Assembly (NCBI GenBank): GCA_038734945.1
Contig: JAVYOA010000009.1
Coordinates: forward strand, 434,001-498,000
DNA: 64,000 bases
Reading direction: 5' to 3'
DNA from: Fervidicoccaceae archaeon
GTDB taxonomy: Archaea; Thermoproteota; Thermoprotei_A; Sulfolobales; Fervidicoccaceae
A program made the translations under genes and the position numbers. This document shows, one piece after another, positions 18,670 through 28,046 of the stretch; the stretch's first letter is position 1, and each line of letters starts with the position of its first letter. The notes under the pieces were generated by a model that did no database searches, was not told the DNA's origin, and worked only from the letters and a program-made list of their open reading frames with translations.

Positions 18670-18738
18670 ATTGACGATGATGAGGTGGGCAGCCCTTGAC
18701 CATCTGGGATGATGCCCCTAGTCTCACTCTGAGTTGAT
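18670..18738 (+). ncRNA. C/D-box sRNA candidate
   Basis: C box ATGATGA (18677-18683), 12-nt guide (18684-18695), D' TTGA (18696-18699), C' ATGATGC (18709-18715), 13-nt guide (18716-18728), D box CTGA (18729-18732). Flanking bases TTGA and GTTGATT could form the short terminal stem. The TATA box at 18641 fits the 5' end. It has all four boxes at normal spacing, so it is the best sRNA of the window. RNA targets (rRNA or tRNA sites complementary to the guides) were not identified. Confidence 0.72.
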
Positions 18739-18791
18739 TAGAACTTTCAAGTAACCATGAATGCTACAAGCTGAGGAATTTCTTGTGAAAG
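18739..18791. other. Short spacer behind the sRNA
   Basis: Holds an ATGAATG and a CTGA at loose spacing, too weak to be called a further C/D RNA; otherwise nothing was seen. Confidence 0.4.
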
Positions 18792-19832
18792 CTAGACAGG
18801 CACAGCAATCAATATGCCATCTTTATCATGTATTATTCTTGAAACTACCACATCTCCAACAGAGAGAGAAGCTCTCCTGCTGATCAAGGTGAAGGCTCTA
18901 TCTCTATTCTGAGATACCGCCAGAAACTCATTGCTGAGCAATCCCTCGGCAACAACTGAGAGCTTCAATATATCTCCTTTTTTATATACAGGTGGGATTC
19001 TCTGAGATACTTTTAGACCGTAATCGTCCGGAGAAAGAAGAAGCTTTATTTTATATTTTTCTTCCAGTAATTTCAGCTTTTCCTCGAACTCATCCCATCC
19101 CATCTCCATCACTCCAAAGGGCTTTCTCCCATGCTTATGTGCTACATATTTTTGTATTCCCAATGGAGGTACCTTACTGCTTAGATCGTTTTTAATAGCA
19201 AATTCTACTATCTCCTCAATATCTCTATCATTTAGCCCGGGGATCCAAACAGGAGCAATGTGGACATCCATTCCAAGATTCTTCCTTGCATATAATATCA
19301 ACTCAACAACTTTGTTAACAGAATAGCCTGTATTTCCTGCCAGAAACTTCCCCCTTTCTTCATTCAGCGTATCTAGGCTAACATTCAATCTTCTTGCGCC
19401 AGAGCTCCAGAGCTCTTCCACTAGCTTCTTGCTAGCAGGAAAAAGCCTAGTCTCAACTGCTATGTCTATGACTCCCCTTACTAAACTAACTTCTTGAACG
19501 AATTTAGGGAGATCTTTATGTACAATGGGATCCCCTATTCCGTCAAACAAAACATGAACATTTCCCTTGAAAGAAATAGCATATTTGACCCACTCTGAAA
19601 GCCACTCGGGATCAGTGAGCATGTACTCAGCTCTTCTCTGAGAATATGGACCTGATCCAACGCTGCAGAAGATACATGAAAGGGAACAAAGCGATGTAAC
19701 TCTTATCTGTAAGTTATTATATCCTCTGTCAATGAGGCCAAACGCAATAGTGCCAATCAATGGAAAAGGCCTATTTATCTTAATAACTTTTCCAACTTTT
19801 TCAATTCCAAAACTAGATTTCTGGATAACCAT
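18792..19832 (-). CDS. Radical SAM protein (COG2100-like) with C-terminal OB/TRAM-like tail
   Basis: Cleaves SAM to start a radical reaction on an unknown substrate. The 4Fe-4S motif is CSLSCIFC (CxxxCxxC), followed by VHVLFDGIGDPIVH, which corresponds to the SAM-binding GGEP region but is altered to DGIGDP. The barrel continues to VWIPGLND. The last 70 residues (KKGDILKLSV, LSVGDVVVSRI) look like a small beta barrel of the TRAM kind, which often binds RNA. The start overlaps the aKMT-like gene by 20 bp, so they form one operon. Possible role in RNA modification is inferred only from the tail. Confidence 0.8.
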   Translation of the reverse strand: MVIQKSSFGIEKVGKVIKINRPFPLIGTIAFGLIDRGYNNLQIRVTSLCSLSCIFCSVGSGPYSQRRAEYMLTDPEWLSEWVKYAISFKGNVHVLFDGIGDPIVHKDLPKFVQEVSLVRGVIDIAVETRLFPASKKLVEELWSSGARRLNVSLDTLNEERGKFLAGNTGYSVNKVVELILYARKNLGMDVHIAPVWIPGLNDRDIEEIVEFAIKNDLSSKVPPLGIQKYVAHKHGRKPFGVMEMGWDEFEEKLKLLEEKYKIKLLLSPDDYGLKVSQRIPPVYKKGDILKLSVVAEGLLSNEFLAVSQNRDRAFTLISRRASLSVGDVVVSRIIHDKDGILIAVPV

Positions 19833-20370
19833 TGAAAGCTCTCATCCTCCATGAAGCTGGATTAGAAATTCCTACTACATATAGAAATATCGATCTCTCG
19901 ATTCCACTGTCATCAACAACTCTTCTCATTAGGATGGGATGCCATCCCTTTATGGGAAAGTCCAGCGTGAGAACTCTTGCCCCTTCTCTTAGCTCCTCAT
20001 CTAGCTTCTTTGAGATCTCTTCGAGAAAAGAAGGAAACATATATATGTACAAAATATCATAATCATTATACTCAATTTCTCGCGCATCTTGACAAGCAAT
20101 CGTTAGCTTGTCTGCCACACCGTTATAAACAGCATTGGCATATGAGAGCATACATAGCTCCTCCCGAACCTCTATGCAAGCAGACTTGCTTCCAAAGTGC
20201 TTTGATGCTATTATGGATGCTCTTCCATCCCCACATCCTATATCTGCGAATTTGCTCCCCTCACTCGCTCTAGCTAAAAGCAAAGCATTATATATAATTT
20301 TTACAGGAGAAGGTATCCACGGTGCATCTACTTTTCTCTGTGTTGGCCAAATTGTTATTGGCTTATCAAT
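19813..20370 (-). CDS. aKMT-like protein-lysine methyltransferase with probable ATT start
   Basis: Small Rossmann methyltransferase like the crenarchaeal aKMT, which methylates surface lysines of many proteins. Motif I is FADIGCGDGRASIIA; the C-terminus has FPIKGWHPILM and the strand IFLYVVG, matching the aKMT end. The first canonical codon (TTG 20283) would remove the conserved lead APWIPSPVKIIYNALL, which aligns with the VPYVPTPEKVV region of aKMT. The frame is open upstream to an ATT at 20370, 7 nt after GGTGA. A non-canonical start is therefore proposed; a sequencing error is the alternative. Confidence 0.75.
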   Translation of the reverse strand: MDKPITIWPTQRKVDAPWIPSPVKIIYNALLLARASEGSKFADIGCGDGRASIIASKHFGSKSACIEVREELCMLSYANAVYNGVADKLTIACQDAREIEYNDYDILYIYMFPSFLEEISKKLDEELREGARVLTLDFPIKGWHPILMRRVVDDSGIERSIFLYVVGISNPASWRMRAFNGYPEI

Positions 20371-20414
20371 ACTTCCCTCACCCCTAAGTTAAATTTATAT
20401 ATATATGCGAGGGG

Positions 20415-20423
20415 TAATATAAA
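20415..20423 (+). promoter_or_regulatory. TATA box of the peptide-binding protein gene
   Basis: An AATATAAAAC element lies about 45 nt before ATG 20463. A transcript starting near 20444 would carry the GGTGT Shine-Dalgarno site at 20453-20457, 5 nt before the start codon. Confidence 0.5.
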
Positions 20424-20462
20424 ACGAAATAAATAAATTCGAACAGTAATAGGGTGTGATGA

Positions 20463-23159
20463 ATGAAAAAATTGAAAATTTTACCTATGGTCACTGTAAT
20501 ACTTCTACTGGCTGGAATAATTGCTCCAGTGATAACATCTAATGCACAGACACAGAATTCAATAACACTAGTTGAGTTCAGCTCCACCGGAGGACTCTTT
20601 ATGAGTCCATGGAACCCTGTTCTGGGATTCACGGATATCTACAGCTATCAGCTATGGATACATGTGAGAGAGTGGGGCCTCTATCCAGCACCTGACACTG
20701 GGATGCCTGTGGAAACAACTGCTACATATCAGTACATTGGTAACTACACAGTAAATCCGCAAACAGGCGCCGTAGTTCCATACTTGCCTGTTCCAAGCAC
20801 AGCACTTGTCTTCGATCCATTTACACTCCAGTGGGTTCCAATAAGCCAGGCTGCTGCAAACCAAACATATGTGTCTCTCATCAAATCTAGCGGTGGAGCT
20901 CCTCCAGGATTCCTCCAAACAGTATCCAACTACATCGACAACAATGGCAAAGCACCTGTAGAAATTATCTTCAACTTCGATCAGGTTCCATGGCATGATG
21001 GTATAAACTTCAGCGTCGCTGACGTGCTAGCATGGTTGGCTTTCATGTGGAGATGGTCCACTGATACAAGTATCTTGACAAACCAAACAGATCAATATTA
21101 CGATGAGACATTCTCATCTCAGTATGGTCCCGTAATAGGAATGTATGAAGGAGTTCAAATTATTAATGATACTGCTATAGCGGTGTACACAAACTATGTT
21201 GATGTTGATCCATCTCTAATAGCTTACAGCGTAATTCCATATCCAGGAGTTCCCTACGATTTGCTTGCAGCAATGGAGTATGCTGTTATGAACAGCACAA
21301 ACCTATGGTGGCAGAGCACTACAACCTCCAGAGGAACAATGACTGGAATCGATATGTTGGTTAATGCTCCAGAGATAAAGGCTGCTGCCCAGGCACTAAC
21401 TCCATCTCTCGTTTACTACTTCAATGGCCTCTCAAAATATGGTTACAACTATGGAAATGATCTGCAAAAGAGAACAAGTGCTCTTGTTGCTTGGATAAAC
21501 GCTCATGGAAATGCAGTGGTTAGCAATGGTCCGTTCTATGTTGATCAGTACAATGCTCAATCAAATACAATGGTTCTTAAGAGCAGAACATTCCTTGGAC
21601 TCTCTAAAATAAAGTACCATTACAAGAATTTAGTTGTTCCCCAGTTAGACCAAATATTTGTAGAATCAATGACAACTGAGGATGCTGCAATTCAGGCAGT
21701 GAAGAGTGGAACGGCTGATATATTCTTCTATAGCGAGCCTATCAATAAGATAGGTACAGTTCCTCCCACAGTAACATTAATACCAACAACAACAACATAC
21801 AACGATTTGGGAATTAATCCAGTTAGCAACGTATATGATCCAACAGCTCCTGGTACAATTCCATTGAAGGGCTTCTCCCTAAACGGCACAGTGCTTCCTG
21901 GACTTGTGCTATATGATCCTAGCACTGTCCTGGGAATTGACCTCTCCAAGTACGGACATCCTGATTGGGTTCCATTCAATCTGCTCAACCTCACAGTAAT
22001 GAAAGATCCGCACTTCCAGTTCAATCCAATGGGAATAGAAGGAGTTAGATTTGCATTGAACCTGCTAATTAACAGGAACTCCCTAGTACAGAACATCTAC
22101 CAGGGAAGCGCTGTTCCAATGCTCAGTGCCATTGTTCCAGGCTCCCCTGCTTACAAGGCTTTCAACATAAGTAAATATGAGCAAATGGTAGGCCTATATC
22201 CAAGTGGAGACATAAATGCAGCTGTTGCGCTATATAATCAATCAATAGCTTCAGCAAACCAAACACTGAATAAATATGGCTTCTCTCTGAAATACATACC
22301 TGACTCCACTAATACACCTTGGCTAACTTTGATTCTTCCTGATGGAACACAGAAAACTGTAACGATATACTTTGAAGTGAGAGGAGACGATCCATTCAGA
22401 AAAGCCATTGGTGACCAGGTCACTACATGGATACAGCAATACTTCCACATAAAAGTGAACGAAGAATACATACAGAGAAAGACCGCCAATACAAATGTCT
22501 ATGGTACCGACTTGGCATCATTCAGCTTTGGATCTCATCCGTGGACAATCTACACGGAAGGATGGGTAGCTAACTATGATGAGCCAATATACTTTTCAAG
22601 ATATGATGTCGCCCAGATGTATGCGCCATTCACATACGGCTTCCAGCCAACTCCAGCAAATCCAAAACAGTGGTATCTTTGGAATCAGACAATATATGGG
22701 CTTGGGCAGAGCCTAGCTTTCGGCATATATCCGCCGCAGCAAGTTGACAAGCTGATCAATGATATTATAACATTGGACATGATGGGGATGCAGCAGTCCC
22801 TAAGAGTATTCTTGACTCAGGGTCTACAGTACTACATGGTAAACGGTGCTAAAGTAGCTATTCCCATGTATGGTGTGCAGACAGGACTTGGAAGCATATG
22901 GGCTCTCAATACCGCCTATGTAATAGGTGCTACTACAACTACTACAACACCACCACCTCCAACAACAACGACTACCACACCGATACCAACCACAACAACT
23001 CCAACAACAACACCACCAACAACAACCCCAACTACTACAACAACTACTACAACAACTGCCGCACCTAGTGGAATGTCAACAGCTGAATTGGCAGGTCTGG
23101 TCATAGTCATCATAATAATAATAGCTGCTTTAGCGTATTCATTCATGAGAAAGAAATAA
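20463..23159 (+). CDS. Oligopeptide ABC transporter substrate-binding protein (family 5), membrane-anchored
   Basis: Captures peptides outside the cell for the importer encoded downstream. A signal peptide covers residues 1-28 (MKKLKILPMVTVILLLAG then APVITSNAQ). A large SBP_bac_5 fold follows, rich in Asn, Tyr and Thr (VEIIFNFDQVPWHDG, GVRFALNLLINRNSLVQNIY). Near 822-868 comes an almost pure Thr/Pro stalk, and a membrane helix (about 878-893) with basic end anchors it. This stalk plus anchor is typical for archaeal binding proteins. Own promoter and a following T-run suggest strong separate expression. Confidence 0.94.
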   Translation: MKKLKILPMVTVILLLAGIIAPVITSNAQTQNSITLVEFSSTGGLFMSPWNPVLGFTDIYSYQLWIHVREWGLYPAPDTGMPVETTATYQYIGNYTVNPQTGAVVPYLPVPSTALVFDPFTLQWVPISQAAANQTYVSLIKSSGGAPPGFLQTVSNYIDNNGKAPVEIIFNFDQVPWHDGINFSVADVLAWLAFMWRWSTDTSILTNQTDQYYDETFSSQYGPVIGMYEGVQIINDTAIAVYTNYVDVDPSLIAYSVIPYPGVPYDLLAAMEYAVMNSTNLWWQSTTTSRGTMTGIDMLVNAPEIKAAAQALTPSLVYYFNGLSKYGYNYGNDLQKRTSALVAWINAHGNAVVSNGPFYVDQYNAQSNTMVLKSRTFLGLSKIKYHYKNLVVPQLDQIFVESMTTEDAAIQAVKSGTADIFFYSEPINKIGTVPPTVTLIPTTTTYNDLGINPVSNVYDPTAPGTIPLKGFSLNGTVLPGLVLYDPSTVLGIDLSKYGHPDWVPFNLLNLTVMKDPHFQFNPMGIEGVRFALNLLINRNSLVQNIYQGSAVPMLSAIVPGSPAYKAFNISKYEQMVGLYPSGDINAAVALYNQSIASANQTLNKYGFSLKYIPDSTNTPWLTLILPDGTQKTVTIYFEVRGDDPFRKAIGDQVTTWIQQYFHIKVNEEYIQRKTANTNVYGTDLASFSFGSHPWTIYTEGWVANYDEPIYFSRYDVAQMYAPFTYGFQPTPANPKQWYLWNQTIYGLGQSLAFGIYPPQQVDKLINDIITLDMMGMQQSLRVFLTQGLQYYMVNGAKVAIPMYGVQTGLGSIWALNTAYVIGATTTTTTPPPPTTTTTTPIPTTTTPTTTPPTTTPTTTTTTTTTAAPSGMSTAELAGLVIVIIIIIAALAYSFMRKK

Positions 23160-23187
23160 CTTAATGTTTAACAAAACATAAAAATAT

Positions 23188-23196
23188 CTTTTTTTA
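23188..23196 (+). terminator. T-run behind the binding-protein gene
   Basis: Seven consecutive T at 23189-23195, about 30 nt after the stop codon, fits the U-rich archaeal termination signal and would leave extra copies of the binding-protein mRNA relative to the permease operon. Confidence 0.4.
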
Positions 23197-23246
23197 ATCA
23201 AATTTTTCTTAAAGTTAATATGTAAATTAGATTTTAGAAAAAAGCT

Positions 23247-23255
23247 TTATATATA
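23247..23255 (+). promoter_or_regulatory. TATA box of the permease operon
   Basis: TTTATATATA about 50 nt before ATG 23302 gives a transcript start near 23275-23280 and a short leader. It supports separate transcription of the permease and ATPase genes from the binding-protein gene. Confidence 0.5.
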
Positions 23256-23301
23256 ACTAGTATGATTTTCTCTTAAGAAAAAATAAAGGCGGTTGAAGGA
23301 A

Positions 23302-24411
23302 ATGCCTGGCCTCGGAAGAACAATTGCTGTCCAAATTGCAAGCAATGTAGCAGCTCTAATTATAATAGTTGCCATAATTTCAGCACTACTTGTCTTCTAT
23401 AGCCAAACTGTGCTTCAGGGAGTTGTAATAGAGATGGTTCAAGACTATGCTCGGCAGCTTGCAAGGAATCCAACAATTTCTCCGGAGCAGAGACAGCAAC
23501 TGCTTGACATGTACCAAGAATCTTTGATGGTTCGCTTTGGATTGGTTGGTAATCCAGTATCCAGAGTATACCACATGATGCTGAATGTGCTAACACTCAA
23601 TCTGGGGAATTCAAGGCAAATCTACATGGGGGGATCCTTTTCAATACAGTCCCAGGTTCTATTTGCCCTCAAAAACACTATCATTTTGTTCCTAACTGCT
23701 ACATTAATATCAACATTAATAGGGCTGGCGCTTGGTCTCTATGCTGCTCAAAGGCCCCATGGGATAGTTGACAGCCTCGTTTCATTCTTCGCAATCCTCT
23801 CATCGAGCCTTCCCATGTGGTGGGTAGGAATGATGTTGCTTCTTATTTTCGCTTTCTGGCATCACTGGTTCCCAACTCAGAGCCTTCCAGTCTACTTTGC
23901 TATACAGCAGTTATCTAATGCTTATAAAGCGGGTTCAATAACAACGATTACTTATGTACTCGAATATCTGAAGACCTGGCTCTACTATATGGCTCTTCCT
24001 CTCATAACGGTAGTATTGGTCAGCATCGGAGGATGGGCCTATATAGTGAGAAACGTTGTCATAGGAAAAATGGCAGAAGACTTCGTGATGACTGCAAGAG
24101 CAAAGGGACTCTCAGAGAGAAAAGTGCTATTTGGGCATGTCTTGAGAGCAGCGAGTCCTCCAATAGTAACAACAGCAGTGCTCAACATAATAGTGAGCTT
24201 AGGAGGAGCAATAATTACCGAAACAGTATTCGGTTGGCCTGGCATGGGAATGTTATTTTGGATAGCTATTTCCAACAGCGAGCCCATGCTAATAGCAGGA
24301 AACGTTTACATAACAGTTCTCCTGTTCATTATAGCAGTCATCATTCTCAATATCCTATACGTGTTCCTTGATCCAAGAATAAAGACGTCTGGTGGACAAC
24401 AGATATTCTGA
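23302..24411 (+). CDS. Oligopeptide ABC transporter permease, OppB/DppB type
   Basis: First membrane subunit of the importer. One helix near the N-terminus (about 12-35) is followed by an external segment and about five helices; the EAA-type loop that touches the ATPases is MTARAKGLSERKVLFGHVLR near residues 260-280. Conserved ETVFGWPGMGML near the end is the family signature. ATG 23302 follows a GAAGG stretch; a TTG three codons upstream is less likely. The stop lies near the start of the next permease. Confidence 0.94.
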   Translation: MPGLGRTIAVQIASNVAALIIIVAIISALLVFYSQTVLQGVVIEMVQDYARQLARNPTISPEQRQQLLDMYQESLMVRFGLVGNPVSRVYHMMLNVLTLNLGNSRQIYMGGSFSIQSQVLFALKNTIILFLTATLISTLIGLALGLYAAQRPHGIVDSLVSFFAILSSSLPMWWVGMMLLLIFAFWHHWFPTQSLPVYFAIQQLSNAYKAGSITTITYVLEYLKTWLYYMALPLITVVLVSIGGWAYIVRNVVIGKMAEDFVMTARAKGLSERKVLFGHVLRAASPPIVTTAVLNIIVSLGGAIITETVFGWPGMGMLFWIAISNSEPMLIAGNVYITVLLFIIAVIILNILYVFLDPRIKTSGGQQIF

Positions 24412-24430
24412 TTGGTGGGGGAAGAAGGGC

Positions 24431-25903
24431 ATGAGTAGAAGAACAACAGCTTCTGGTTTCAGAAGATTTCTCAATGATATGAAAAGGTCAAGAGTAGGTA
24501 TTGTGGGACTTTCTCTCATGACATTGTTCATTTTGCTTGCTGTTTTCTTCCCTTATATAGGAAACATGGAGGATATCAAAAATTGGAACAACCTGCAGTA
24601 CTGGCAGGACAATCCCAAAGCAGTTCCTCCCTGCTGGGCAGTGAGCAACGTCTTTAAAACTGTATCTATACATGGCAACGAGCCTTCCAGCGATTTGGGA
24701 ATAGAGAGAGGAGAGTTCGACAATTTCACGTTCATTTCATACTCTTTTCTATACACATTGGAAAATGTTCCTCCAAAGGAGATAATACTGAATTTTAATG
24801 CCTCGTATTCGAAGCCAACTTACATTTTAATAGAGTTGCATAGACCCGATAACACAACCCTCTTTCTCACAGGAAACCCTGCTGAAGGAGAATATACTTC
24901 AGTCATGAACATTTTCGGGGTTGATCCTAACAAGTACACAGGAACATTGAGGATTCCTCTATCGACATATACTAACAATATGCTTACAGTAAATCAATAT
25001 ATAGGTCCATGGCTGCAGGCTAACAATATAACTGTTCAGCCTCAAGACCTCTTTAGGCTACCCAGTGTGGCTTTTAATGTAATACATGCTGTTCTCTCTC
25101 CAAATTTGCTGAAAAGCACAAACTTCACTTATCTCAGCGGTACCTATAACTTAACAGTAATGTTATACAGCAAGGATCCAAACATGACTGCAAGTCTAAA
25201 GTCCTTTACTGCCCTAGGTGGTTGCTACGGAATTTTTGGCACTGACAATGCTGGCAGAGACCTATGGATGGGTCTCCTCTATGGAATTAGATGGGCATTA
25301 ATAATAGGATTCAGTGTGAGCGTTGTATCAGTTCTTTTAGGAGGAATCTATGGCGTAATAGGAGGATATTTCGGAGGAAAAACCGATGAAGTAATGCTCA
25401 GAACTGCTCAGATATTTTACTCTATACCTATACTTCCAATCCTAATTTTATTAGCGATAATATTTAGGCCATCTATATGGAATGTGATAAGCATGCTGAT
25501 TATCTTTGGATGGCCTTCTACAGCTATAGTAACAAGAAGCATGGCCCTCCAGATTAAGGAGGAGACCTATGTAGAGGCCGCAAAGGCTCTTGGTGCTACA
25601 TCTTCCAGAATTCTGCTCAGATACATATTTCCCCAGGTTCTACCATATTTATTTGCCAGCATTGCTCTAAGCGTGCCAGGAGCTATACTAACTGAAGCAA
25701 GCCTCAGCTTTCTCGGCCTAGGTGACCCAAGCATTGTTACTTGGGGGAGGATTTTGAATGAAGCTGAAATTGCTGGAGCTACTATAAATGGATATTGGTG
25801 GTGGGTTCTGCCGCCTGGTCTCATGATAACAGTTGTGGGCATGACATTCATATTCATTGGGCAGGCACTGGATCTAATACTTAATCCAAAGTTGAGGAGG
25901 TGA
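24431..25903 (+). CDS. Oligopeptide ABC transporter permease, OppC/DppC type, with large external insertion
   Basis: Second membrane subunit. After TM1 (VGIVGLSLMTLFILLAVFF) there is about 220 residues of external domain rich in Asn and Thr before the standard core resumes at GTDNAGRDLWMGLLYG. The core has the EAA loop YVEAAKALGATSSRILLRYI and the signature EASLSFLGLGDPSIVTWG. Standard OppC is about 300 aa, this one about 490, and the difference is the insertion. ATG 24431 after a GGTGGGG site is chosen; GTG 24392 would overlap oppB. The insertion may dock the anchored binding protein. Confidence 0.92.
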   Translation: MSRRTTASGFRRFLNDMKRSRVGIVGLSLMTLFILLAVFFPYIGNMEDIKNWNNLQYWQDNPKAVPPCWAVSNVFKTVSIHGNEPSSDLGIERGEFDNFTFISYSFLYTLENVPPKEIILNFNASYSKPTYILIELHRPDNTTLFLTGNPAEGEYTSVMNIFGVDPNKYTGTLRIPLSTYTNNMLTVNQYIGPWLQANNITVQPQDLFRLPSVAFNVIHAVLSPNLLKSTNFTYLSGTYNLTVMLYSKDPNMTASLKSFTALGGCYGIFGTDNAGRDLWMGLLYGIRWALIIGFSVSVVSVLLGGIYGVIGGYFGGKTDEVMLRTAQIFYSIPILPILILLAIIFRPSIWNVISMLIIFGWPSTAIVTRSMALQIKEETYVEAAKALGATSSRILLRYIFPQVLPYLFASIALSVPGAILTEASLSFLGLGDPSIVTWGRILNEAEIAGATINGYWWWVLPPGLMITVVGMTFIFIGQALDLILNPKLRR

Positions 25904-25908
25904 AGAAT

Positions 25909-26892
25909 GTGCCGACTGTTCTAGAAGTCAATAATCTCAGCACGAGCTATTTAACCTTCAGAGGGACTGTGAAAGCTGTTGAAAAGGCAAACTTGAAATT
26001 GGAGAAGGAGGAGATTTTGGGCATAGCTGGGGAAAGCGGTTGCGGAAAATCCACTCTCGCATGGAGCATCATGGGTCTCGTTCCCCCTCCTGGAAAAGTA
26101 GTTGAGGGATCTGTCAAAATCGAGGGAATCGATGTTCTCAGCCTTTCAGAAGCAGAGAGAAGAAGGAAAATTCTTTGGGAAAAAATCAGCATGGTATTCC
26201 AGGGGGCAATAAACTCTCTCAATCCAGTCTACACAGTTGGCTATCAATTGGCTGAGCCCTTCATTTATCATAGAAACTACAGTAAGAAAGAGGCAATGGA
26301 AAAGGTCACAGATCTTCTGAAAATGGTTGGCCTCAATCCGGAAATTGCAAAGCGCTACCCGCATGAGCTAAGTGGTGGGATGAAGCAAAGAGCAGTGATT
26401 GCTATGGCCTTAGCACTTGAGCCTACTGTAGTTATAGCTGATGAGCCAACAACAGCTCTGGACGTTGTAATTCAATCTCAGATTCTGAATTTGATGAAAA
26501 AACTTAAGCAGGAGAAAAAGTTGAGCTTTATATTAATAACTCATGATATGAGTGTAATTGCTGAAATGGCGGACAAAGTAGCCATAATGTATGCTGGAAG
26601 AATTGTTGAGTATGGGCCATCAGATATAGTCTTCAATAGACCCTATCACCCGTACACGATGGCTCTCATAAGGAGTATTCCAAGACTTAGAGGACCCATC
26701 GAAAAACTTCAATATATTCCAGGAGAGCCTCCCAATCTGATAAATGTTCCCCCTGGATGCAAGTTCAATCCAAGATGTCAATATGTAATGGATATATGCA
26801 GAAAAGAGGAGCCTGACTATATAGAAGTTGAAAAGAATCACTTCGTTAGATGCTGGTTATATGAGAAAGGAAGAAAGATGGGGGGTAATTAA
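25909..26892 (+). CDS. Oligopeptide ABC transporter ATPase, OppD/DppD type
   Basis: Walker A GESGCGKS, signature LSGGMKQR, Walker B VVIADEPTTALD and switch histidine ITHD are all present. The C-terminal oligopeptide domain has PPGCKFNPRCQYVMDIC and a final Cys (VRCWLY), the four-cysteine pattern that holds a 4Fe-4S cluster in studied DppD proteins. GTG 25909 is preferred: GAGGTGA ends 6 nt upstream and overlaps the stop of oppC, showing translational coupling. Confidence 0.95.
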   Translation: MPTVLEVNNLSTSYLTFRGTVKAVEKANLKLEKEEILGIAGESGCGKSTLAWSIMGLVPPPGKVVEGSVKIEGIDVLSLSEAERRRKILWEKISMVFQGAINSLNPVYTVGYQLAEPFIYHRNYSKKEAMEKVTDLLKMVGLNPEIAKRYPHELSGGMKQRAVIAMALALEPTVVIADEPTTALDVVIQSQILNLMKKLKQEKKLSFILITHDMSVIAEMADKVAIMYAGRIVEYGPSDIVFNRPYHPYTMALIRSIPRLRGPIEKLQYIPGEPPNLINVPPGCKFNPRCQYVMDICRKEEPDYIEVEKNHFVRCWLYEKGRKMGGN

Positions 26893-26894
26893 CG

Positions 26895-28046
26895 ATGGCC
26901 GAGAGAAAGATGATAGAAGAAGTATTTGAGAACAAGAAGGACTATCTTCTGATGGTTGAAGATCTGAAAGTATGGTTCCCAATAAGAAGAGGAATTACAG
27001 ACATAATAAGGAGGATGCCTCAAAGATATGTAAGAGCAGTGGATTCTGTTTCTTTCTTCATAAAGGAGAGGGAAACTTTCTGCTTGGCTGGAGAGAGTGG
27101 ATGCGGGAAAACCACAACTGGGAAGTCACTGCTGCGCCTAGTTCCCATCACTGCAGGGATGGCTCTATTTAGAGCTAGAAGCGAAACAATTGAATCCCTG
27201 AGAAAAATGGGAGTAGACGTAGATGGTAAGGATTATGTTGACATATACTCCATACCAGCGAAGAAGATGAAGCCAGTTAGAAAAGATATACAAATTGTAT
27301 ATCAAGATCCGTATGGTAGCCTTAACCCAAGATATAAAATTATTGACATACTCTCTGAGCCTCTTAATATACATGACTTTCAGCTGACCCAAGAGGAGAA
27401 AGTAGAGCTTGTACACAAAGTTCTTGAAACAGTAAAGCTCAGACCTCCAGAAGACTTCGTTGAGAGATATCCTCATCAGCTATCAGGAGGACAGAGACAG
27501 AGAATTGCAATAGCAAAGGCAATCATAATGAATCCGAAGCTAGTCGTAGCTGATGAGCCAGTTTCTATGCTTGATGCTTCAATAAGAGCGGAAATGCTGG
27601 AGCTGCTGCAGACAATCAAACAGGAAAGAAATCTCAGCTACCTCTTCATAACACACGACTTGGCAGTTTCCAGATACATATGTGATAGGATAGCTATAAT
27701 GTATCTGGGAAGAATTGTGGAGATGGGAGAGACAAGAAGAGTTATAGAGAATCCACTCCACCCATACACTAGAGCGCTAGTAGCGGCAATTCCGGAACCA
27801 GACCCTTCGAACAGGCACAAGCTAAGGGATGTCCCAATAAAAGGAGAAATTCCAAGTGCGGCTAGCATCCCTCTTGGATGCAGATTCCATCCCCGATGCA
27901 TGGCATTTGATGAGAGGTACGAGGCCCTCAAGGACAAATGTCCCGTTCAGGATCCTCCATACTTCATTTCCGATGATGGGAGAATTGTAAATTGTTGGAT
28001 CTATCAAAATTGGAGGAAAAGAGAAAAAGGGCAAGAATTTCTCTAG
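26895..28046 (+). CDS. Oligopeptide ABC transporter ATPase, OppF/DppF type
   Basis: Partner ATPase of the importer. Walker A GESGCGKTTTGK, signature LSGGQRQR, Walker B VVADEPVSMLD, and the C-terminal cysteine motif PLGCRFHPRCMAF with two later cysteines. An insertion of about 40 residues after Walker A (SETIESLRKMGVDVDGKDYV) is longer than in bacterial OppF and common in archaeal ones. The gene starts 2 bp after oppD. Last gene of the operon; its stop overlaps the next convergent gene by 4 bp. Confidence 0.95.
   Translation: MAERKMIEEVFENKKDYLLMVEDLKVWFPIRRGITDIIRRMPQRYVRAVDSVSFFIKERETFCLAGESGCGKTTTGKSLLRLVPITAGMALFRARSETIESLRKMGVDVDGKDYVDIYSIPAKKMKPVRKDIQIVYQDPYGSLNPRYKIIDILSEPLNIHDFQLTQEEKVELVHKVLETVKLRPPEDFVERYPHQLSGGQRQRIAIAKAIIMNPKLVVADEPVSMLDASIRAEMLELLQTIKQERNLSYLFITHDLAVSRYICDRIAIMYLGRIVEMGETRRVIENPLHPYTRALVAAIPEPDPSNRHKLRDVPIKGEIPSAASIPLGCRFHPRCMAFDERYEALKDKCPVQDPPYFISDDGRIVNCWIYQNWRKREKGQEFL

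Noticed and set aside
22930-23060. ACA/ACC-rich tract as a DNA repeat
   Set aside because: It encodes the Thr/Pro stalk in frame, so a protein-level explanation is sufficient.
22916-23146. Val/Gly-rich frame antisense to the binding-protein gene
   Set aside because: It is the mirror of the Thr/Pro stalk codons (ACA/CCA repeats).
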